Counted from the stretch's first letter, positions 8,727 through 17,884 are shown. The stretch: DNA of 64,000 nucleotides from Streptosporangium amethystogenes (GCF_000721075.1 NZ_JOEQ01000010.1:124001-188000); one strand, 5' to 3'. Notes: generated by a model from the letters alone, not told the origin. Program-made: numbers and translations.

Positions 8727-9302
8727 ATGTCGGCCCTGGAGTTCGTCAGCACCGTTCACGCGACGCGGACCGGTCTGACGGACCTGCTCTCCGACGTGCG
8801 GGGCATGACCGCGTGGGGCCGGGCGCACGCCGCCGAACTGGGGATCGACCCGGACTTCACCGCCTCCGAGAAGCTGCGGATCGAAGTGGTCGAGCTGCGG
8901 CAGGCGGTACGGGCGCTCTTCGCCAGGGCCGTGGCGCCGGGCGCCGCGAGTGACGCGGACGCGCACCGGCTCCCGGACTTCGCCGAGTCGCTCGACCTGG
9001 TGAACGCCACGGCACTGGCCGTGCCTTCGGCGCCGCGGCTGGAGTGGCCCGCCGGACAGGCGCCCTGGGCGCGGACGGTCCCGGGTGTCGGGGCGACGGA
9101 GTCCGAACGGATTCGGGCCGCCCTCGCGACGTCGGCGATCGAGCTGCTGGCCGGGCCCCGGCGCGAGCAGATCCGCGTCTGCCCCGCCCCCCGCTGCGTG
9201 CTCTATTTCATCAAGGAGCACCCCCGGCAGGAGTGGTGCTCGGTCGGCTGCGGCAACCGGGCCCGAGCCGCCCGCCACTACCGCCAGCGCCGGGACGGCT
9301 GA
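8727..9302 (+). CDS. CGNR zinc-finger (ABATE domain) regulator
   Basis: The 191-residue protein has the N-terminal ABATE alpha-helical domain (LEFVSTVHATRTG onward) and a C-terminal CGNR zinc finger: Cys152, Cys157, Cys171 and Cys175, the last inside the CGNRARAARHYRQR block, which carries the basic residues for DNA contact. These proteins are thought to be ligand-responsive transcription factors controlling nearby genes. The closest downstream target would be the VOC operon at 9600, whose upstream heptamer array makes this a reasonable regulator candidate. That link is inference from position. Confidence 0.88.
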   Translation: MSALEFVSTVHATRTGLTDLLSDVRGMTAWGRAHAAELGIDPDFTASEKLRIEVVELRQAVRALFARAVAPGAASDADAHRLPDFAESLDLVNATALAVPSAPRLEWPAGQAPWARTVPGVGATESERIRAALATSAIELLAGPRREQIRVCPAPRCVLYFIKEHPRQEWCSVGCGNRARAARHYRQRRDG

Positions 9303-9511
9303 CACCGGCGCCAGATCATGTCGCCGCACCCGGTGACGTCTGTCCGTACGCCTGGCAAGGTCGCACTTTCCTGACCGCGCACCAGGGTGACGTCGCCTCC
9401 GGTGGTCACCCGTTCCCACCTGGCGCGCGTCCATTCGGCGGGCTCCCCCCTCGGCTGCTCTCCTCATCCGGCCTCATCCCCGCCCATCAGGGGTGACTTA
9501 TGCCACATTTT

Positions 9512-9579
9512 TCTAACGTGACAAATGCCGATTTTGCGTTAGATTACGGGCAGTAGATCTAACGGATCGAGCCGTTAGA
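9512..9579. promoter_or_regulatory. Array of four alternating TCTAACG heptamers upstream of the VOC operon
   Basis: Four exact copies of one heptamer alternate in orientation: TCTAACG at 9512-9518, CGTTAGA at 9537-9543, TCTAACG at 9558-9564 and CGTTAGA at 9573-9579. The outer pair forms a tight dyad with an 8-base centre (9558-9579) and the first pair spans the predicted promoter. The arrangement looks like operator sites for a dimeric repressor controlling the gene at 9600. The rest of the 297-bp gap (from 9303) shows nothing else convincing. Confidence 0.6.
9518..9545 (+). promoter_or_regulatory. Putative sigma-70-type promoter for the VOC operon
   Basis: GTGACA (9518-9523) and TAGATT (9540-9545) are separated by 16 bases, close to the vegetative consensus. 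The first heptamer touches the -35 box and the second covers the -10 box, which is the layout expected for repression by steric block. About 55 nt remain before the ATG at 9600, whose AGGAGA site is seven bases upstream. Confidence 0.45.
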
Positions 9580-9599
9580 AAACGTAGAGGAGAGATCAG

Positions 9600-10043
9600 A
9601 TGACCTTCCAGACCGGCCATGTCGGCCTCAACGTGTCCGACCTCGACAGGTCCAAGGACTTCTACCTGAAGGTCTTCGGCTTCGAGATCTTTGGCGAATC
9701 GGACCAGCCGGACCGGCGCTACGCCTTCCTCGGTCTCGACGGGAAGCTGATGCTCACCCTCTGGCAGCAGAGCGAGGGCCGCTTCGCCACCGGACTGCCG
9801 GGCCTGCACCACCTGTCCTTCCAGGTACCGGACATCGAGGCGGTCCGCCAGGCCGAGACCGTGATCCGGGGACTCGGGGCCAGGCTCCACCACGACGGCG
9901 TGGTCCCGCACGGGGAGGGGGCGTCCTCGGGGGGCGTGTTCTTCGAGGACCCGGACGGCATCCGGCTGGAGATCTTCGCGCCCAGCGGCGCCGACGAGCG
10001 ACCCGCGCCGACCACCGGCGCCCCCACCTGTGGCTTCTTCTAA
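9600..10043 (+). CDS. VOC family (glyoxalase/dioxygenase fold) protein
   Basis: A 147-residue protein with a single pair of beta-alpha-beta-beta-beta modules: the first begins HVGLNVSDLDRSKDFYLKV (His7 a likely metal ligand), the second LHHLSFQVPDIEAV (His near 70) and ends FFEDPDGIRLEIF (Glu near 123). These His/His/Glu positions are the metal ligands of glyoxalase I and extradiol-type VOC enzymes, so it is probably catalytic rather than a binding protein, but the substrate is unknown. It leads an operon (next gene 15 nt away) with PNPOx-like, ferredoxin and DUF1348 genes, which suggests small-molecule oxidation or detoxification. AGGAGA precedes the ATG. Confidence 0.88.
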   Translation: MTFQTGHVGLNVSDLDRSKDFYLKVFGFEIFGESDQPDRRYAFLGLDGKLMLTLWQQSEGRFATGLPGLHHLSFQVPDIEAVRQAETVIRGLGARLHHDGVVPHGEGASSGGVFFEDPDGIRLEIFAPSGADERPAPTTGAPTCGFF

Positions 10044-10058
10044 GACACCGAGGAGACC

Positions 10059-10982
10059 ATGAAACACGCGGGAGAGACGGCGGTGCGACGGCGAGCCGGG
10101 ACGCACCTCGAGGCGTGGGGATCGGCCACGGCCACGCCGGAGATCCCGGCGGCGGCGGCCGACTTCCTGAGCCGGCAGCGGATGTTGCTGATCGGGGCCG
10201 TCGGCTCGGACGGACGGCTGTGGGCGAGCCCGCTGGCAGGGGCCGCGGGGTTCGCCCAGGCCGTGGACGAGCGGACGATCGTGATCGAGGCGGTACCGGG
10301 TGAGCACGATCCGCTGGCCGGACTGGCCGGCGGTGAGATCGGGATGCTCGCGATCGAACCGCGGACCAGGCGCAGGATGCGGGTCAACGGCACGGTCCGG
10401 CGGGAGGGCGGGCGGCTGATCGTCCGTACCGAGCAGACCTATGCGAACTGCCCCAAGTACATCCAGACGCGCGACATCTCAGCCGAGGCCACCGGATCTC
10501 CCGCGATCGCCTCGGTGGCGGAGGTGCTCGGCGGCGAGCACCGGGCATGGATCGAGGGTGCCGATACGTTCTTCGTCGCCACCCGGGTTTCCGGGCTCGG
10601 CGCCGACCTGTCCCACCGGGGCGGTAACCCGGGGTTCGTCCGGACGGTGGACGACCGGCGGCTGGTCTGGCCCGACTACGCCGGCAACTCGATGTTCATG
10701 ACGCTCGGCAACCTGGAACTGGACGAGAGCTGCGGCCTGCTCTTCCACGACTGGGAGAACGGTGACGCGCTGCACCTGACCGGGCGCGCCCGCGTCGACT
10801 GGGATCCGGGCGACGTCCCGGGGGCACAGCGGCTGGTCGGCTTCGAGGTGGACCGCGCCGTTCACGTCCGGGGGGCCAGCCCGCTCCGCTGGACATTCGA
10901 GAAGTACTCCCGGTTCAACCCTCCGGCGCGCACCCCTCCTACAGGTGATGCAACGGGATTCAGAGGGAAGGAGAACTCATGA
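10059..10982 (+). CDS. Pyridoxamine 5'-phosphate oxidase-like flavin-binding protein
   Basis: The 307-residue product has two split-barrel halves of the PNPOx-like type: an early region FLSRQRMLLIGAVGSDGRLWASPLAG and a later one with FVATRVSGLGADLSHRGGNPGFV, DYAGNSMFMTLGNLE and a LLFHDW strand. Such proteins bind FMN, FAD or haem, and in other bacteria the same module is fused to ferredoxin reductases. Here it overlaps a ferredoxin gene by 4 nt (ATGA), which supports an electron-transfer partnership. It is longer than true PdxH and lacks the context of B6 metabolism, so a vitamin role is unlikely. Confidence 0.82.
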   Translation: MKHAGETAVRRRAGTHLEAWGSATATPEIPAAAADFLSRQRMLLIGAVGSDGRLWASPLAGAAGFAQAVDERTIVIEAVPGEHDPLAGLAGGEIGMLAIEPRTRRRMRVNGTVRREGGRLIVRTEQTYANCPKYIQTRDISAEATGSPAIASVAEVLGGEHRAWIEGADTFFVATRVSGLGADLSHRGGNPGFVRTVDDRRLVWPDYAGNSMFMTLGNLELDESCGLLFHDWENGDALHLTGRARVDWDPGDVPGAQRLVGFEVDRAVHVRGASPLRWTFEKYSRFNPPARTPPTGDATGFRGKENS

Positions 10983-11173
10983 CGAGGGTCATCGTGGACC
11001 GGGCGCTGTGTCAGGTGCACGCGCAGTGCGTGTTCGCCGCGCCCGAGGTGTTCGAGTTGGACGGCGACGACCAGCTGGTCTACGTCACCGAACCGGACGA
11101 CACGCTGATTGACGCGGTCGAGGAGGCCGCGCGAGCCTGCCCCGTGCAGGCGATATCTCTGGAGGAAGTGTGA
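10979..11173 (+). CDS. Single-cluster ferredoxin with CxxHxxC motif
   Basis: A 64-residue ferredoxin. The ligand pattern is Cys11-x2-His14-x2-Cys17 with Cys54 followed by Pro, so the usual second cysteine is replaced by histidine. This pattern belongs to small actinobacterial [3Fe-4S] or His-ligated [4Fe-4S] ferredoxins that feed cytochromes P450 and other oxygenases. No P450 is encoded in this window. AAGGAG lies five bases before the ATG, which overlaps the preceding stop. The next gene begins at the ferredoxin stop codon, so the four genes from 9600 form one transcription unit. Confidence 0.9.
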   Translation: MTRVIVDRALCQVHAQCVFAAPEVFELDGDDQLVYVTEPDDTLIDAVEEAARACPVQAISLEEV

Positions 11174-11595
11174 TGTTCACCGAGGAGACGGCCAGGGCCA
11201 AGGTCCAGGCCGCCGAGGACGCGTGGAACACGCGCGACCCCGAGCGGGTCTCGCTCGCCTACACGCCCGACTCGGTCTGGCGCAACCGGGACGAGTTCCT
11301 CACCGGGCGCGCGGAGATCAGGGAGTTCCTGAGCCGCAAGTGGGCCAGGGAGCAGGACTACCGGCTCCGCAAGGAGCTGTGGACCTTCGGGGGCAATCGC
11401 ATCGCCGTACGGTTCCAGTACGAGTGGCACGACGCGGACGGCCAGTGGTGGCGCAGCTACGGAAACGAGCTGTGGGAGTTCGCCGACGACGGTCTGATGC
11501 GGCGCCGCGAGGCGAGCATCAACGACCTCGGAATCGACGAAACGGACCGCCGTATTCTCGGCGACCGCGAACCTGAGGAACTTCCGTTGGCCTGA
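11173..11595 (+). CDS. DUF1348 (NTF2-like/SnoaL-fold) protein
   Basis: The 140-residue protein matches the DUF1348 branch of the NTF2-like fold along nearly its whole length: [52 protein letters not shown] and the [20 protein letters not shown] block are highly conserved. The cone-shaped fold often holds hydrophobic ligands or catalyses isomerisation or hydration; the activity of this subfamily is not established to my knowledge. GGAGGA six bases before the ATG at 11173 decides the start over the GTG one codon earlier. It is the last gene of the VOC operon, 93 nt before coxS. Confidence 0.88.
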   Translation: MFTEETARAKVQAAEDAWNTRDPERVSLAYTPDSVWRNRDEFLTGRAEIREFLSRKWAREQDYRLRKELWTFGGNRIAVRFQYEWHDADGQWWRSYGNELWEFADDGLMRRREASINDLGIDETDRRILGDREPEELPLA

Positions 11596-11605
11596 GGCCA
11601 AAGGG

Positions 11606-11633
11606 TTGACCGGGAAGAACAGGGGCGTAAGTT
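11606..11633 (+). promoter_or_regulatory. Putative promoter for the cox-type operon
   Basis: TTGACC (11606-11611) and TAAGTT (11628-11633) are spaced by 16 bases, 56 nt upstream of the coxS ATG. This suggests coxSLM can be transcribed apart from the VOC operon. A small GGCCtgaGGCC hairpin just before it is too short to be a sure terminator. Confidence 0.4.
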
Positions 11634-11688
11634 CTCATTTACCGGTTCTCACTTCTCCTGTACCCCAGTGGTTGCCGTTGGAGGACGT

Positions 11689-12198
11689 ATGCCCCGAATA
11701 ACCGTCAACGTCGATGGAATCGCATACGAGGAGGAGGTGGAGCCGCGCCTCCTCCTCGTCCATCTGCTACGAGATCGGCTGGGCAAGACCGGCACGCCCA
11801 TCGGCTGCGACACCGGTAACTGCGGCGCCTGCACCGTGATGCTCGACGGCCAGAGCGCGAAGAGTTGCTCCGTGCTCGCCGTGCAGGCCGACGGGAGCGA
11901 TGTCGTCACGGTCGAGGGCCTGGCGCGGGGAGGCGAGTGGCATCCCATGCAGCGGGCCTTTCACGAAGAGCACGCCCTGCAGTGCGGGTACTGCACCCCC
12001 GGCATGATCATGGCGGCGATCGACCTGCTCAGGGACGATCCCGATCCGTCGGAGGAGGCGGTCCGCGAGGGGCTGGAGGGCAACCTGTGCCGGTGCACGG
12101 GGTACTGCAACATCGTCAGGGCGGTACGGCGCGGCGCGGCGGAGATGTCCCGGCGGAGCGCGTCGGAGTCGTCCGCGCAGGAGGTGCCGGCGCCATGA
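11689..12198 (+). CDS. coxS: Molybdenum hydroxylase small [2Fe-2S] subunit (CoxS-type)
   Basis: The 169-residue subunit has both iron-sulfur domains: the plant-type cluster [15 protein letters not shown] (Cys40, 45, 48 with Cys60) and the alpha-helical cluster with CGYCTPGM (Cys99, 102) and CRCTGYC (Cys134, 136). It carries electrons from the molybdenum site to FAD in CO dehydrogenase/xanthine-oxidase-type enzymes. GGAGG four bases upstream selects the ATG at 11689. It overlaps coxL by 4 nt (ATGA). The gene order S-L-M differs from the classical M-S-L of form I CO dehydrogenase operons. Confidence 0.95.
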   Translation: MPRITVNVDGIAYEEEVEPRLLLVHLLRDRLGKTGTPIGCDTGNCGACTVMLDGQSAKSCSVLAVQADGSDVVTVEGLARGGEWHPMQRAFHEEHALQCGYCTPGMIMAAIDLLRDDPDPSEEAVREGLEGNLCRCTGYCNIVRAVRRGAAEMSRRSASESSAQEVPAP

Positions 12199-14705
12199 CC
12201 GAGCAGCTCGTCGAGAACGCCCCGTCCGCCGCCCACGAGGTCGGCAAGGCGCGCAGGCGCAAGGAGGACGCCCGGCTGGTCACCGGCAGGACCACCTGGA
12301 CCGACAACATCCAGCTCCCCGGCATGATGTACGTGGCCTTCCTGCGTAGCCCGATGGCCCACGCCAGGATCACCCGCGTCGACACCTCGGCCGCGAGCGG
12401 CCGGCCGGGCGTGGTCGCCGTCTACAGCGGGCGCGACTTCGCCGACGAGCAGGGCAGCCTGCCCTGTGCCTGGCCGGTCAGCGAGGACGTCGTCATCCCC
12501 GACCACCCGCCCATGGCGGTGGACGAGGTCCGCTACGTCGGCGAGGCGGTGGCCTGCGTGGTCGCCACCGACCGCTACAGGGCGGCCGACGCCCTGGAGG
12601 CGATCGAGATCGACTACGAGCCGCTGGACCCGGTGCTCGACATGACCGAGGCGCTCGCCGAGGGGAGCACAAAGGTCCACGACGCCGGAAACCAGGCGTT
12701 CACCTGGAAGTTCGCCGGGGGCGACATCGAGGAGGCGTTCCGCGACGCCCCCGTGGTGATCGAGCGCACCTACGTGCAGCAGCGGCTCATCCCGAGCGCC
12801 ATGGAGCCGCGCGCGGTCGTGGCCACCACCGACGGCGACGCCTTCACGCTCTACTCCGCCACCCAGATCCCGCACATCCTGCGCGTCATGCTCGCGCTGA
12901 CCACGGGCATCCCCGAGCACAAGCTGCGGGTGATCGCCCCCGACGTGGGCGGCGGCTTCGGTTCCAAACTCCAGGTCACCGCCGAGGAGGTGCTCGCGCT
13001 GCTGCTGACCCGCAGGCTGGGCAGGCCGGTGAAGTGGACCGAGTCCCGCTCCGAGGGCAACCTGACGGTGCACCACGGCCGCGACCAGCTCCAGCGGATC
13101 TCCGTCGCCGCCGACCGGGACGGGCGGGTGCGGGGCGTCAAGGTTGACCTGCTCGCCGACATGGGCGCCTACCTGATGCTGGTCACGCCGGGCGTGCCGC
13201 TGCTCGGCGCGTTCATGTACAACGGCATCTACAAGATGGACGCCTACGACTTCAGCTGCACCGGCGTCTTCACCACCAAGATGCCGACCGACGCCTACCG
13301 GGGCGCGGGCCGTCCCGAGGCGACGTTCGCGATCGAGCGGGCGATGGACGAGCTGGCCCACGAGCTGGGCATGGACCCCGTCGAGCTGCGGCGCCGCAAC
13401 TGGATCACCCACGAGGAGTTCCCGTACACCACGATCTGCGGGCTGACCTACGACTCGGGCAACTACGAGGCGGCGACCGAACGGGCTCTGGCCCTGCTCG
13501 GCTACGACAAGCTCAGGGCCGAGCAGGCGGACCGGCGCGACCGGCGCGACCCGGTCCAGCTCGGCATCGGTGTCTCGACGTTCACCGAGATGTGCGGGCT
13601 GGCGCCCTCGCGGGTGCTCGGCAGCCTCAGCTACGGCGCGGGCGGCTGGGAGCACGCCTCGGTCAGGATGCTGCCCACCGGCAAGGTCGAGGTCGTCACC
13701 GGCTCCTCGCCGCACGGCCAGGGACACGAGACGGCCTGGAGCCAGATCGTCGCCGACGCGCTGGGCGTGCCGTTCGAGGACGTCTCCGTGCTGCACGGCG
13801 ACACGTCCGTCTCGCACAAGGGCATGGACACCTACGGCTCCCGCTCCCTGGCGGTGGGCGGCGTCGCCGTGCTGGCCGCCTGCGAGAAGGTGAAGGACCG
13901 CGCCAAGGAGCTCGCCGCGCACCTGCTTGAGGCCTCCGCCGACGACATCGAGTTCGCCGACGGCACGTTCAAGGTCCGGGGCACCGGGGCGGGCCGGACC
14001 ATCCAGGAACTGGCGCTGGCCACCTTCGCCGCGCACGACCTGCCCGACGGCTTCGAACCCGCGCTGGACGCCGACGCGACCTTCGACCCGGACAACTTCT
14101 CCTTCCCGCACGGCACCCACCTGTGCGCGATCGAGGTGGACACCGAGACCGGCGCCTCCAAGATCCGGACCTACGTGGCGGTCGACGACGTGGGCTCGGT
14201 GGTGAACCCGCTGATCGTCGAGGGCCAGGTGCACGGCGGCATCGCCCAGGGCATCGCCCAGGCACTGTTCGAGGAGGCGGTCTACGACACCGAGGGCAAC
14301 CTGCTCACCACCACGATGGCCGACTACCTCATCCCTTCGGCGGCCGACCTGCCCGACTTCGTCACCGACCGTACCGAGACCCCGGCGACGACCAACCCGC
14401 TGGGCGTCAAGGGCGTCGGCGAGGCCGGGACCATCGCCTCCACCCCCGCCGTGGTCAACGCGATCGTCGACGCGCTGCGCCCGTACGGGGTGAACGACGT
14501 GCGGATGCCCTGCACCCCGGAGCGGATCTGGCGGACCGTCACCGAGGCGGACCCGGCGATCTGGGCGGGACCGACCGCGGCGGGAAACAACATCGGCGAC
14601 AGCGCCGGACCGCCCGCGACCGGAGGCGATACCACCGACTGGGCCGGGCCCACGGTGGCCGGCGACGACATCACCGGCTCTGCCGCCGAGGGAGGCGCCC
14701 GATGA
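12195..14705 (+). CDS. coxL: Molybdenum hydroxylase large subunit, form II CoxL type
   Basis: The 836-residue catalytic subunit has the Moco-binding motifs GGGFGSK (about 252-258), the active-site loop AYRGAGR (367-373) and the C-terminal GVGEAG with the catalytic Glu. AYRGAGR marks form II (putative) CO dehydrogenases; proven CO oxidisers of form I carry AYxCSFR with the Cu-binding Cys. So a copper-containing CO site is not expected here and another aldehyde or heterocycle may be the substrate. The last roughly 45 residues are a Gly/Ala/Thr-rich tail in which a WAGPT-A/V-AG unit is repeated, beyond the normal family end. It overlaps coxM by 4 nt. Confidence 0.94.
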   Translation: MTEQLVENAPSAAHEVGKARRRKEDARLVTGRTTWTDNIQLPGMMYVAFLRSPMAHARITRVDTSAASGRPGVVAVYSGRDFADEQGSLPCAWPVSEDVVIPDHPPMAVDEVRYVGEAVACVVATDRYRAADALEAIEIDYEPLDPVLDMTEALAEGSTKVHDAGNQAFTWKFAGGDIEEAFRDAPVVIERTYVQQRLIPSAMEPRAVVATTDGDAFTLYSATQIPHILRVMLALTTGIPEHKLRVIAPDVGGGFGSKLQVTAEEVLALLLTRRLGRPVKWTESRSEGNLTVHHGRDQLQRISVAADRDGRVRGVKVDLLADMGAYLMLVTPGVPLLGAFMYNGIYKMDAYDFSCTGVFTTKMPTDAYRGAGRPEATFAIERAMDELAHELGMDPVELRRRNWITHEEFPYTTICGLTYDSGNYEAATERALALLGYDKLRAEQADRRDRRDPVQLGIGVSTFTEMCGLAPSRVLGSLSYGAGGWEHASVRMLPTGKVEVVTGSSPHGQGHETAWSQIVADALGVPFEDVSVLHGDTSVSHKGMDTYGSRSLAVGGVAVLAACEKVKDRAKELAAHLLEASADDIEFADGTFKVRGTGAGRTIQELALATFAAHDLPDGFEPALDADATFDPDNFSFPHGTHLCAIEVDTETGASKIRTYVAVDDVGSVVNPLIVEGQVHGGIAQGIAQALFEEAVYDTEGNLLTTTMADYLIPSAADLPDFVTDRTETPATTNPLGVKGVGEAGTIASTPAVVNAIVDALRPYGVNDVRMPCTPERIWRTVTEADPAIWAGPTAAGNNIGDSAGPPATGGDTTDWAGPTVAGDDITGSAAEGGAR

Positions 14706-15571
14706 TCCCCGCGTCGTTCGACTACGTCAGGCCCTCCTCGGTGGAGGAGGCGTGCCAGGTGCTCGCCTCAGGCGACGACGTCAAGGTGCTGGCCGGCGGC
14801 CAGTCGCTGCTGCCGCTGCTGCGGCTGCGGCTGGCCTACCCGTCGGCGCTGGTGGACCTCGGGCGCCTGCCCGGACTGCGCGGCATCGAAGACCATGGCG
14901 ACCACGTGTTCGTCGGCGCGCTCACCACCCACGACGAGGTGCTGCGCTCAGCCGTGATCAAGGAGCGCGTCCCGCTGCTCGCGCTGGCCACGGCCACGGT
15001 GGCCGACCCCGCGGTACGGCACCGTGGCACGTTCGGCGGTTCCATGGCCCACGCCGATCCGGCGGGGGACCTGCCGGCCGTGGCCCTGGCGCTCGACTGC
15101 GTCTTCGTCGCCCGCTCCGTCGACGGCGAGCGGGAGATCCCCGCCGCGGACTTCTTCGTCGACTACCTGGAGCCCGCGCTCGAACCCGGTGAGGTGCTGA
15201 TCGGCGCCCGGGTGCCGGTACTCGGCCCCGGGTGGGGTTTCCACTACGAGAAGTTCCACCGGACGGCTCAGGCGTGGGCGATCGTCGGTGTCGCGGCGGC
15301 CGTACGGCGGAGCAACGGGACCGTCGAGGAGGCCAGGATCGCGCTGACCAACATGGGCCCCACCCCGGTGCGGGCGAGTGCGGTGGAGACGGCGCTTCGC
15401 GGGGTGGACCTCGCGTCCGCCGCCTCCGGCGGCACCGACCCCGTCGAGGAGGCGTGCGCCGAGGCCGACGACGGCACCTCGCCTCCCGCGGACCTGCACG
15501 CCAGACCCGACTACCGCCGCCATCTGGCCCGGGTGCTGACCCGCAGGGCGGTCAGGGCCGCGAGCGGATGA
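14702..15571 (+). CDS. coxM: Molybdenum hydroxylase FAD subunit (CoxM-type)
   Basis: The 289-residue subunit binds [16 protein letters not shown] (about residues 30-42) and the [22 protein letters not shown] region (two pieces, about 98-120) contact the cofactor, and the C-terminal CO_deh_flav_C domain covers about 175-280. It passes electrons from the [2Fe-2S] subunit to the acceptor. The ATG at 14702 overlaps the coxL stop (ATGA), so the three subunits are co-translated. A strong hairpin begins seven bases after the stop. The maturation genes coxD, coxE and coxF are not adjacent. Confidence 0.94.
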   Translation: MIPASFDYVRPSSVEEACQVLASGDDVKVLAGGQSLLPLLRLRLAYPSALVDLGRLPGLRGIEDHGDHVFVGALTTHDEVLRSAVIKERVPLLALATATVADPAVRHRGTFGGSMAHADPAGDLPAVALALDCVFVARSVDGEREIPAADFFVDYLEPALEPGEVLIGARVPVLGPGWGFHYEKFHRTAQAWAIVGVAAAVRRSNGTVEEARIALTNMGPTPVRASAVETALRGVDLASAASGGTDPVEEACAEADDGTSPPADLHARPDYRRHLARVLTRRAVRAASG

Positions 15572-15578
15572 GTCCCGC

Positions 15579-15619
15579 GGCTACGGGGGGAGAACCCGGG
15601 GCGTTCTCCCCCCGTAGCC
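15579..15619 (+). terminator. Perfect 17-bp hairpin terminating the cox operon
   Basis: GGCTACGGGGGGAGAAC (15579-15595) pairs perfectly with GTTCTCCCCCCGTAGCC (15603-15619) around a seven-base loop. It starts seven bases after the coxM stop. There is no U tract, as is usual for actinobacterial intrinsic terminators. Confidence 0.85.
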
Positions 15620-15929
15620 ACCGTGACTTCCCCCCTACGGCCGAAGCCGTCGGCAACCGCCCGCCCGTGCGGCCCCGTGCCGCGTTTCGTCCCCGGAGCC
15701 GAGGCCCGGGGTCTCCACGCTGAAAACGACTTTCGTGCCGCCCGGAGCCCTGGAAGCGCCTCGCGGGAGGGCGGAGGCATCTTTCCCTCCCGGAGGGGCA
15801 GGGGGAAGCGGACGCCGACCGACACGTACCGACGTGTGGCGGTCAACCGGCCCCGTGGCGGCATACTGGTAATACGCCCCCGTGTAGTCGTAATGTCGCA
15901 ACAGCGGCCGACCGACAAGGAGCGGATCG
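15620..15929. other. Intergenic gap upstream of coxG
   Basis: Beyond the hairpin I see no gene in these 310 bases. A less GC-rich patch near 15866-15896 (around CTGGTAATACG and GTAGTCGTAATG) is the most likely promoter area for coxG, and AGGAG lies seven bases before the coxG ATG. No convincing -35/-10 pair could be fixed. Confidence 0.4.
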
Positions 15930-16787
15930 ATGGCGATGCGGTTCGAGCACGAGTTCACGGTCCCCGTGCCTGTCGAGCAGGCGTGGCCGGTGCTGCTCGA
16001 CGTCCAGCGGATCGGCCCCTGCCTGCCCGGTGCCACCGTGGACAAGGTCGAGGACGACTCCTTCACCGGCAGGATGAAGGTCAAGGTCGGGCCGATCACG
16101 GTGACCTACCAGGGCCGGGCCTTCTTCGAGAAGGTGGACGAAGACACCCACTCCATGACCATCAAGGCCTCCGGCAAGGAGGCCAGGGGCTCGGGCACCG
16201 CCGGTGCCACGGTCGTCGCGCGCCTGCACCCCGAGGGGCGGAACACCAGGGTCACCGTCGACACCTCCTTCAACGTGACCGGCCGCCCGGCCCAGTTCGG
16301 CCGGGGGGTGATGTCCGAGGTCGGCGAGAAGCTGATCGACAGGTTCGCGGCCAACCTCTCCCTGCTGCTGGGCGAGAGCCCCGGCGTGGAGACCGCCGCC
16401 GAGACGCCTGCCGAGACGCCGGGCACGGGCGGCTGGAGTGCTCCCTCCCAGCCCGGCCCGGACGACGAGGTTCCGGTGGTCTCGGCGGCCTCGGGCCCCG
16501 GCCCCGCGACCCCCGCCGGACCGGAGGAGACGAGCGTGTCCGGGCGGCATCTCAGTGCGGTGCCGACACCGCCCGGCCTCGTCGTCGACGAGAGGTCCGG
16601 GTCCCGCCAGAGCCACCCTGCGGGCACCTCACGCACCTCGCTCAGCCCCGACGAGGAGGCCATGAACCTCCTGGAGGTGGCGGGCCTGCCCCTGCTCAAA
16701 CGCATCGCCCCACTGGTCGCCGCCCTGGCCGCTGTCATCCTGATCGCCTGGCTGATCAGCCGCGCCCTACGCCGAAACCGTCAGTAA
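15930..16787 (+). CDS. coxG: CoxG-type SRPBCC protein with C-terminal membrane anchor
   Basis: Residues 1-150 of this 285-residue protein form an SRPBCC domain of the CoxG family (FEHEFTVPVPVEQAWPVLLD, CLPGATVDKV, GRMKVKVGPITVTYQG). A variable Pro/Glu-rich linker follows to about residue 245, and one hydrophobic helix (about 250-275, LVAALAAVILIAWLI) anchors the C-terminus. In CO oxidisers CoxG tethers CO dehydrogenase to the membrane and has been linked to quinone delivery. Here it follows coxSLM but behind a terminator and a 358-bp gap, so it has its own transcript. Its end overlaps the convergent CU044_5270 gene by seven bases. Confidence 0.87.
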   Translation: MAMRFEHEFTVPVPVEQAWPVLLDVQRIGPCLPGATVDKVEDDSFTGRMKVKVGPITVTYQGRAFFEKVDEDTHSMTIKASGKEARGSGTAGATVVARLHPEGRNTRVTVDTSFNVTGRPAQFGRGVMSEVGEKLIDRFAANLSLLLGESPGVETAAETPAETPGTGGWSAPSQPGPDDEVPVVSAASGPGPATPAGPEETSVSGRHLSAVPTPPGLVVDERSGSRQSHPAGTSRTSLSPDEEAMNLLEVAGLPLLKRIAPLVAALAAVILIAWLISRALRRNRQ

Positions 16788-17884
16788 ACACACCTCTCGG
16801 CGTCCTCCAACGTGCAGCCCTTGGGCATACGCGGCGACGTATCGGTCCAGCCGGACTTCTGCACGGTGATCGTCGTCGTCACGGCGCCTGACGGCATGCC
16901 GTCCCTGGCCGTTACCAGCATCTTGCGAAGGCCGAGCGGGTCACCGGTGGAGGGGTCGATCAGGATCCGGCTCTCCGTACCCTCAAAGGAAGAGCTGCGT
17001 GCCAGCGCGATCGCCGCACGACCATGAGGCCCCTGAGCCGTGCCGATGATCCGGGCATCGGGAAGGCCCGCCAGCATTCGGTAGACGGCCGCGCCCGTGC
17101 CCGGGGAGATCGGCGCGTCCCACAGCAGGGAAGTTCCAACCGACCAGAGCCAGTCATCCACCTTCTCGGCCGGTCCCTTCGGCTGTGTCCTGCTGTAGAC
17201 GGGCCAGTACGTGAGGAGTCTGGCTTTGAGATCCACCGGGTTCTTCGGCAACTCCCTGATCTCCTTCAGGTCCAGCCCGACACCAAAAACCTGCAGGGGA
17301 CGCGCCGGCCGATTCGGCGGGTCCGGCATGACGAGGGTCCGGTCGACCGGCGGCAGGTGGTCGTCACCGCAGCCCCTGGTCAGCTCGCAAAGCTCCGGTG
17401 AACCGGCACGCTCCCAGGCGGCGCGGTCCTCTTCCGTGGACGGCACCGTACCGAGCCTGGTCCATTCGCGCACCGTAGGCAGAGTTGGGCTGTACCAGAG
17501 CGTCTGCCGGCCCCAATCGTCGACGACGTAGCCGTTGACCCGCACCCGCAGGAAGATCTCGGTGGTCGTCCGCCAGTACCGGCTCTCGACAGGCTCCGGT
17601 CTCGCCGCCGCCCGGTCGGCCACCGCCTCCAGCACCTCCCCCGGCCCGCCTGCCGGGGGTGCGGTGTCCGTCCCCAGGCGGGGCACGGTCATGACGAACG
17701 CGACCACCGTTGCCGTGGCGACGGCCGCGACCGCCCATCCGAAACGGCCCCGGGACCGCCCCTCGATCCGTCGTCGTGAGAGCCTCGCGCCGTTCAGCGC
17801 CCTGGCCTTGGTCTCGGCTACCCGCACCGGATCGGCGAGCGGGACGTCCGGCATCGCATCGTCAATGAACTGGAACTCGTTCAA
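16781..17884 (-). CDS. CU044_5270 family membrane protein
   Basis: The 367-residue protein has the layout of the CU044_5270 family: a basic N-terminal region, one membrane helix (about 48-66, WAVAAVATATVVAFVMTV), and a large external domain with WRTTTEIFLRVRV, a CELTRGCGDD pair of cysteines, DLKARLLTYWPVY and a C-terminal TITVQKSGWTD strand. The family is common in Streptosporangiaceae and its function is unknown. The start is TTG at 17884, which overlaps the sigma-factor stop (TTGA), so translation is coupled. The pairing suggests an anti-sigma or sigma-sensor role, which is inference. No zinc-finger anti-sigma motif is seen. Confidence 0.82.
   Translation of the reverse strand: MNEFQFIDDAMPDVPLADPVRVAETKARALNGARLSRRRIEGRSRGRFGWAVAAVATATVVAFVMTVPRLGTDTAPPAGGPGEVLEAVADRAAARPEPVESRYWRTTTEIFLRVRVNGYVVDDWGRQTLWYSPTLPTVREWTRLGTVPSTEEDRAAWERAGSPELCELTRGCGDDHLPPVDRTLVMPDPPNRPARPLQVFGVGLDLKEIRELPKNPVDLKARLLTYWPVYSRTQPKGPAEKVDDWLWSVGTSLLWDAPISPGTGAAVYRMLAGLPDARIIGTAQGPHGRAAIALARSSSFEGTESRILIDPSTGDPLGLRKMLVTARDGMPSGAVTTTITVQKSGWTDTSPRMPKGCTLEDAERCVY

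Noticed and set aside
11689-15571. Annotation as proven aerobic CO dehydrogenase
   Set aside because: The AYRGAGR loop lacks the copper-binding Cys of form I, so only the hydroxylase family can be claimed.
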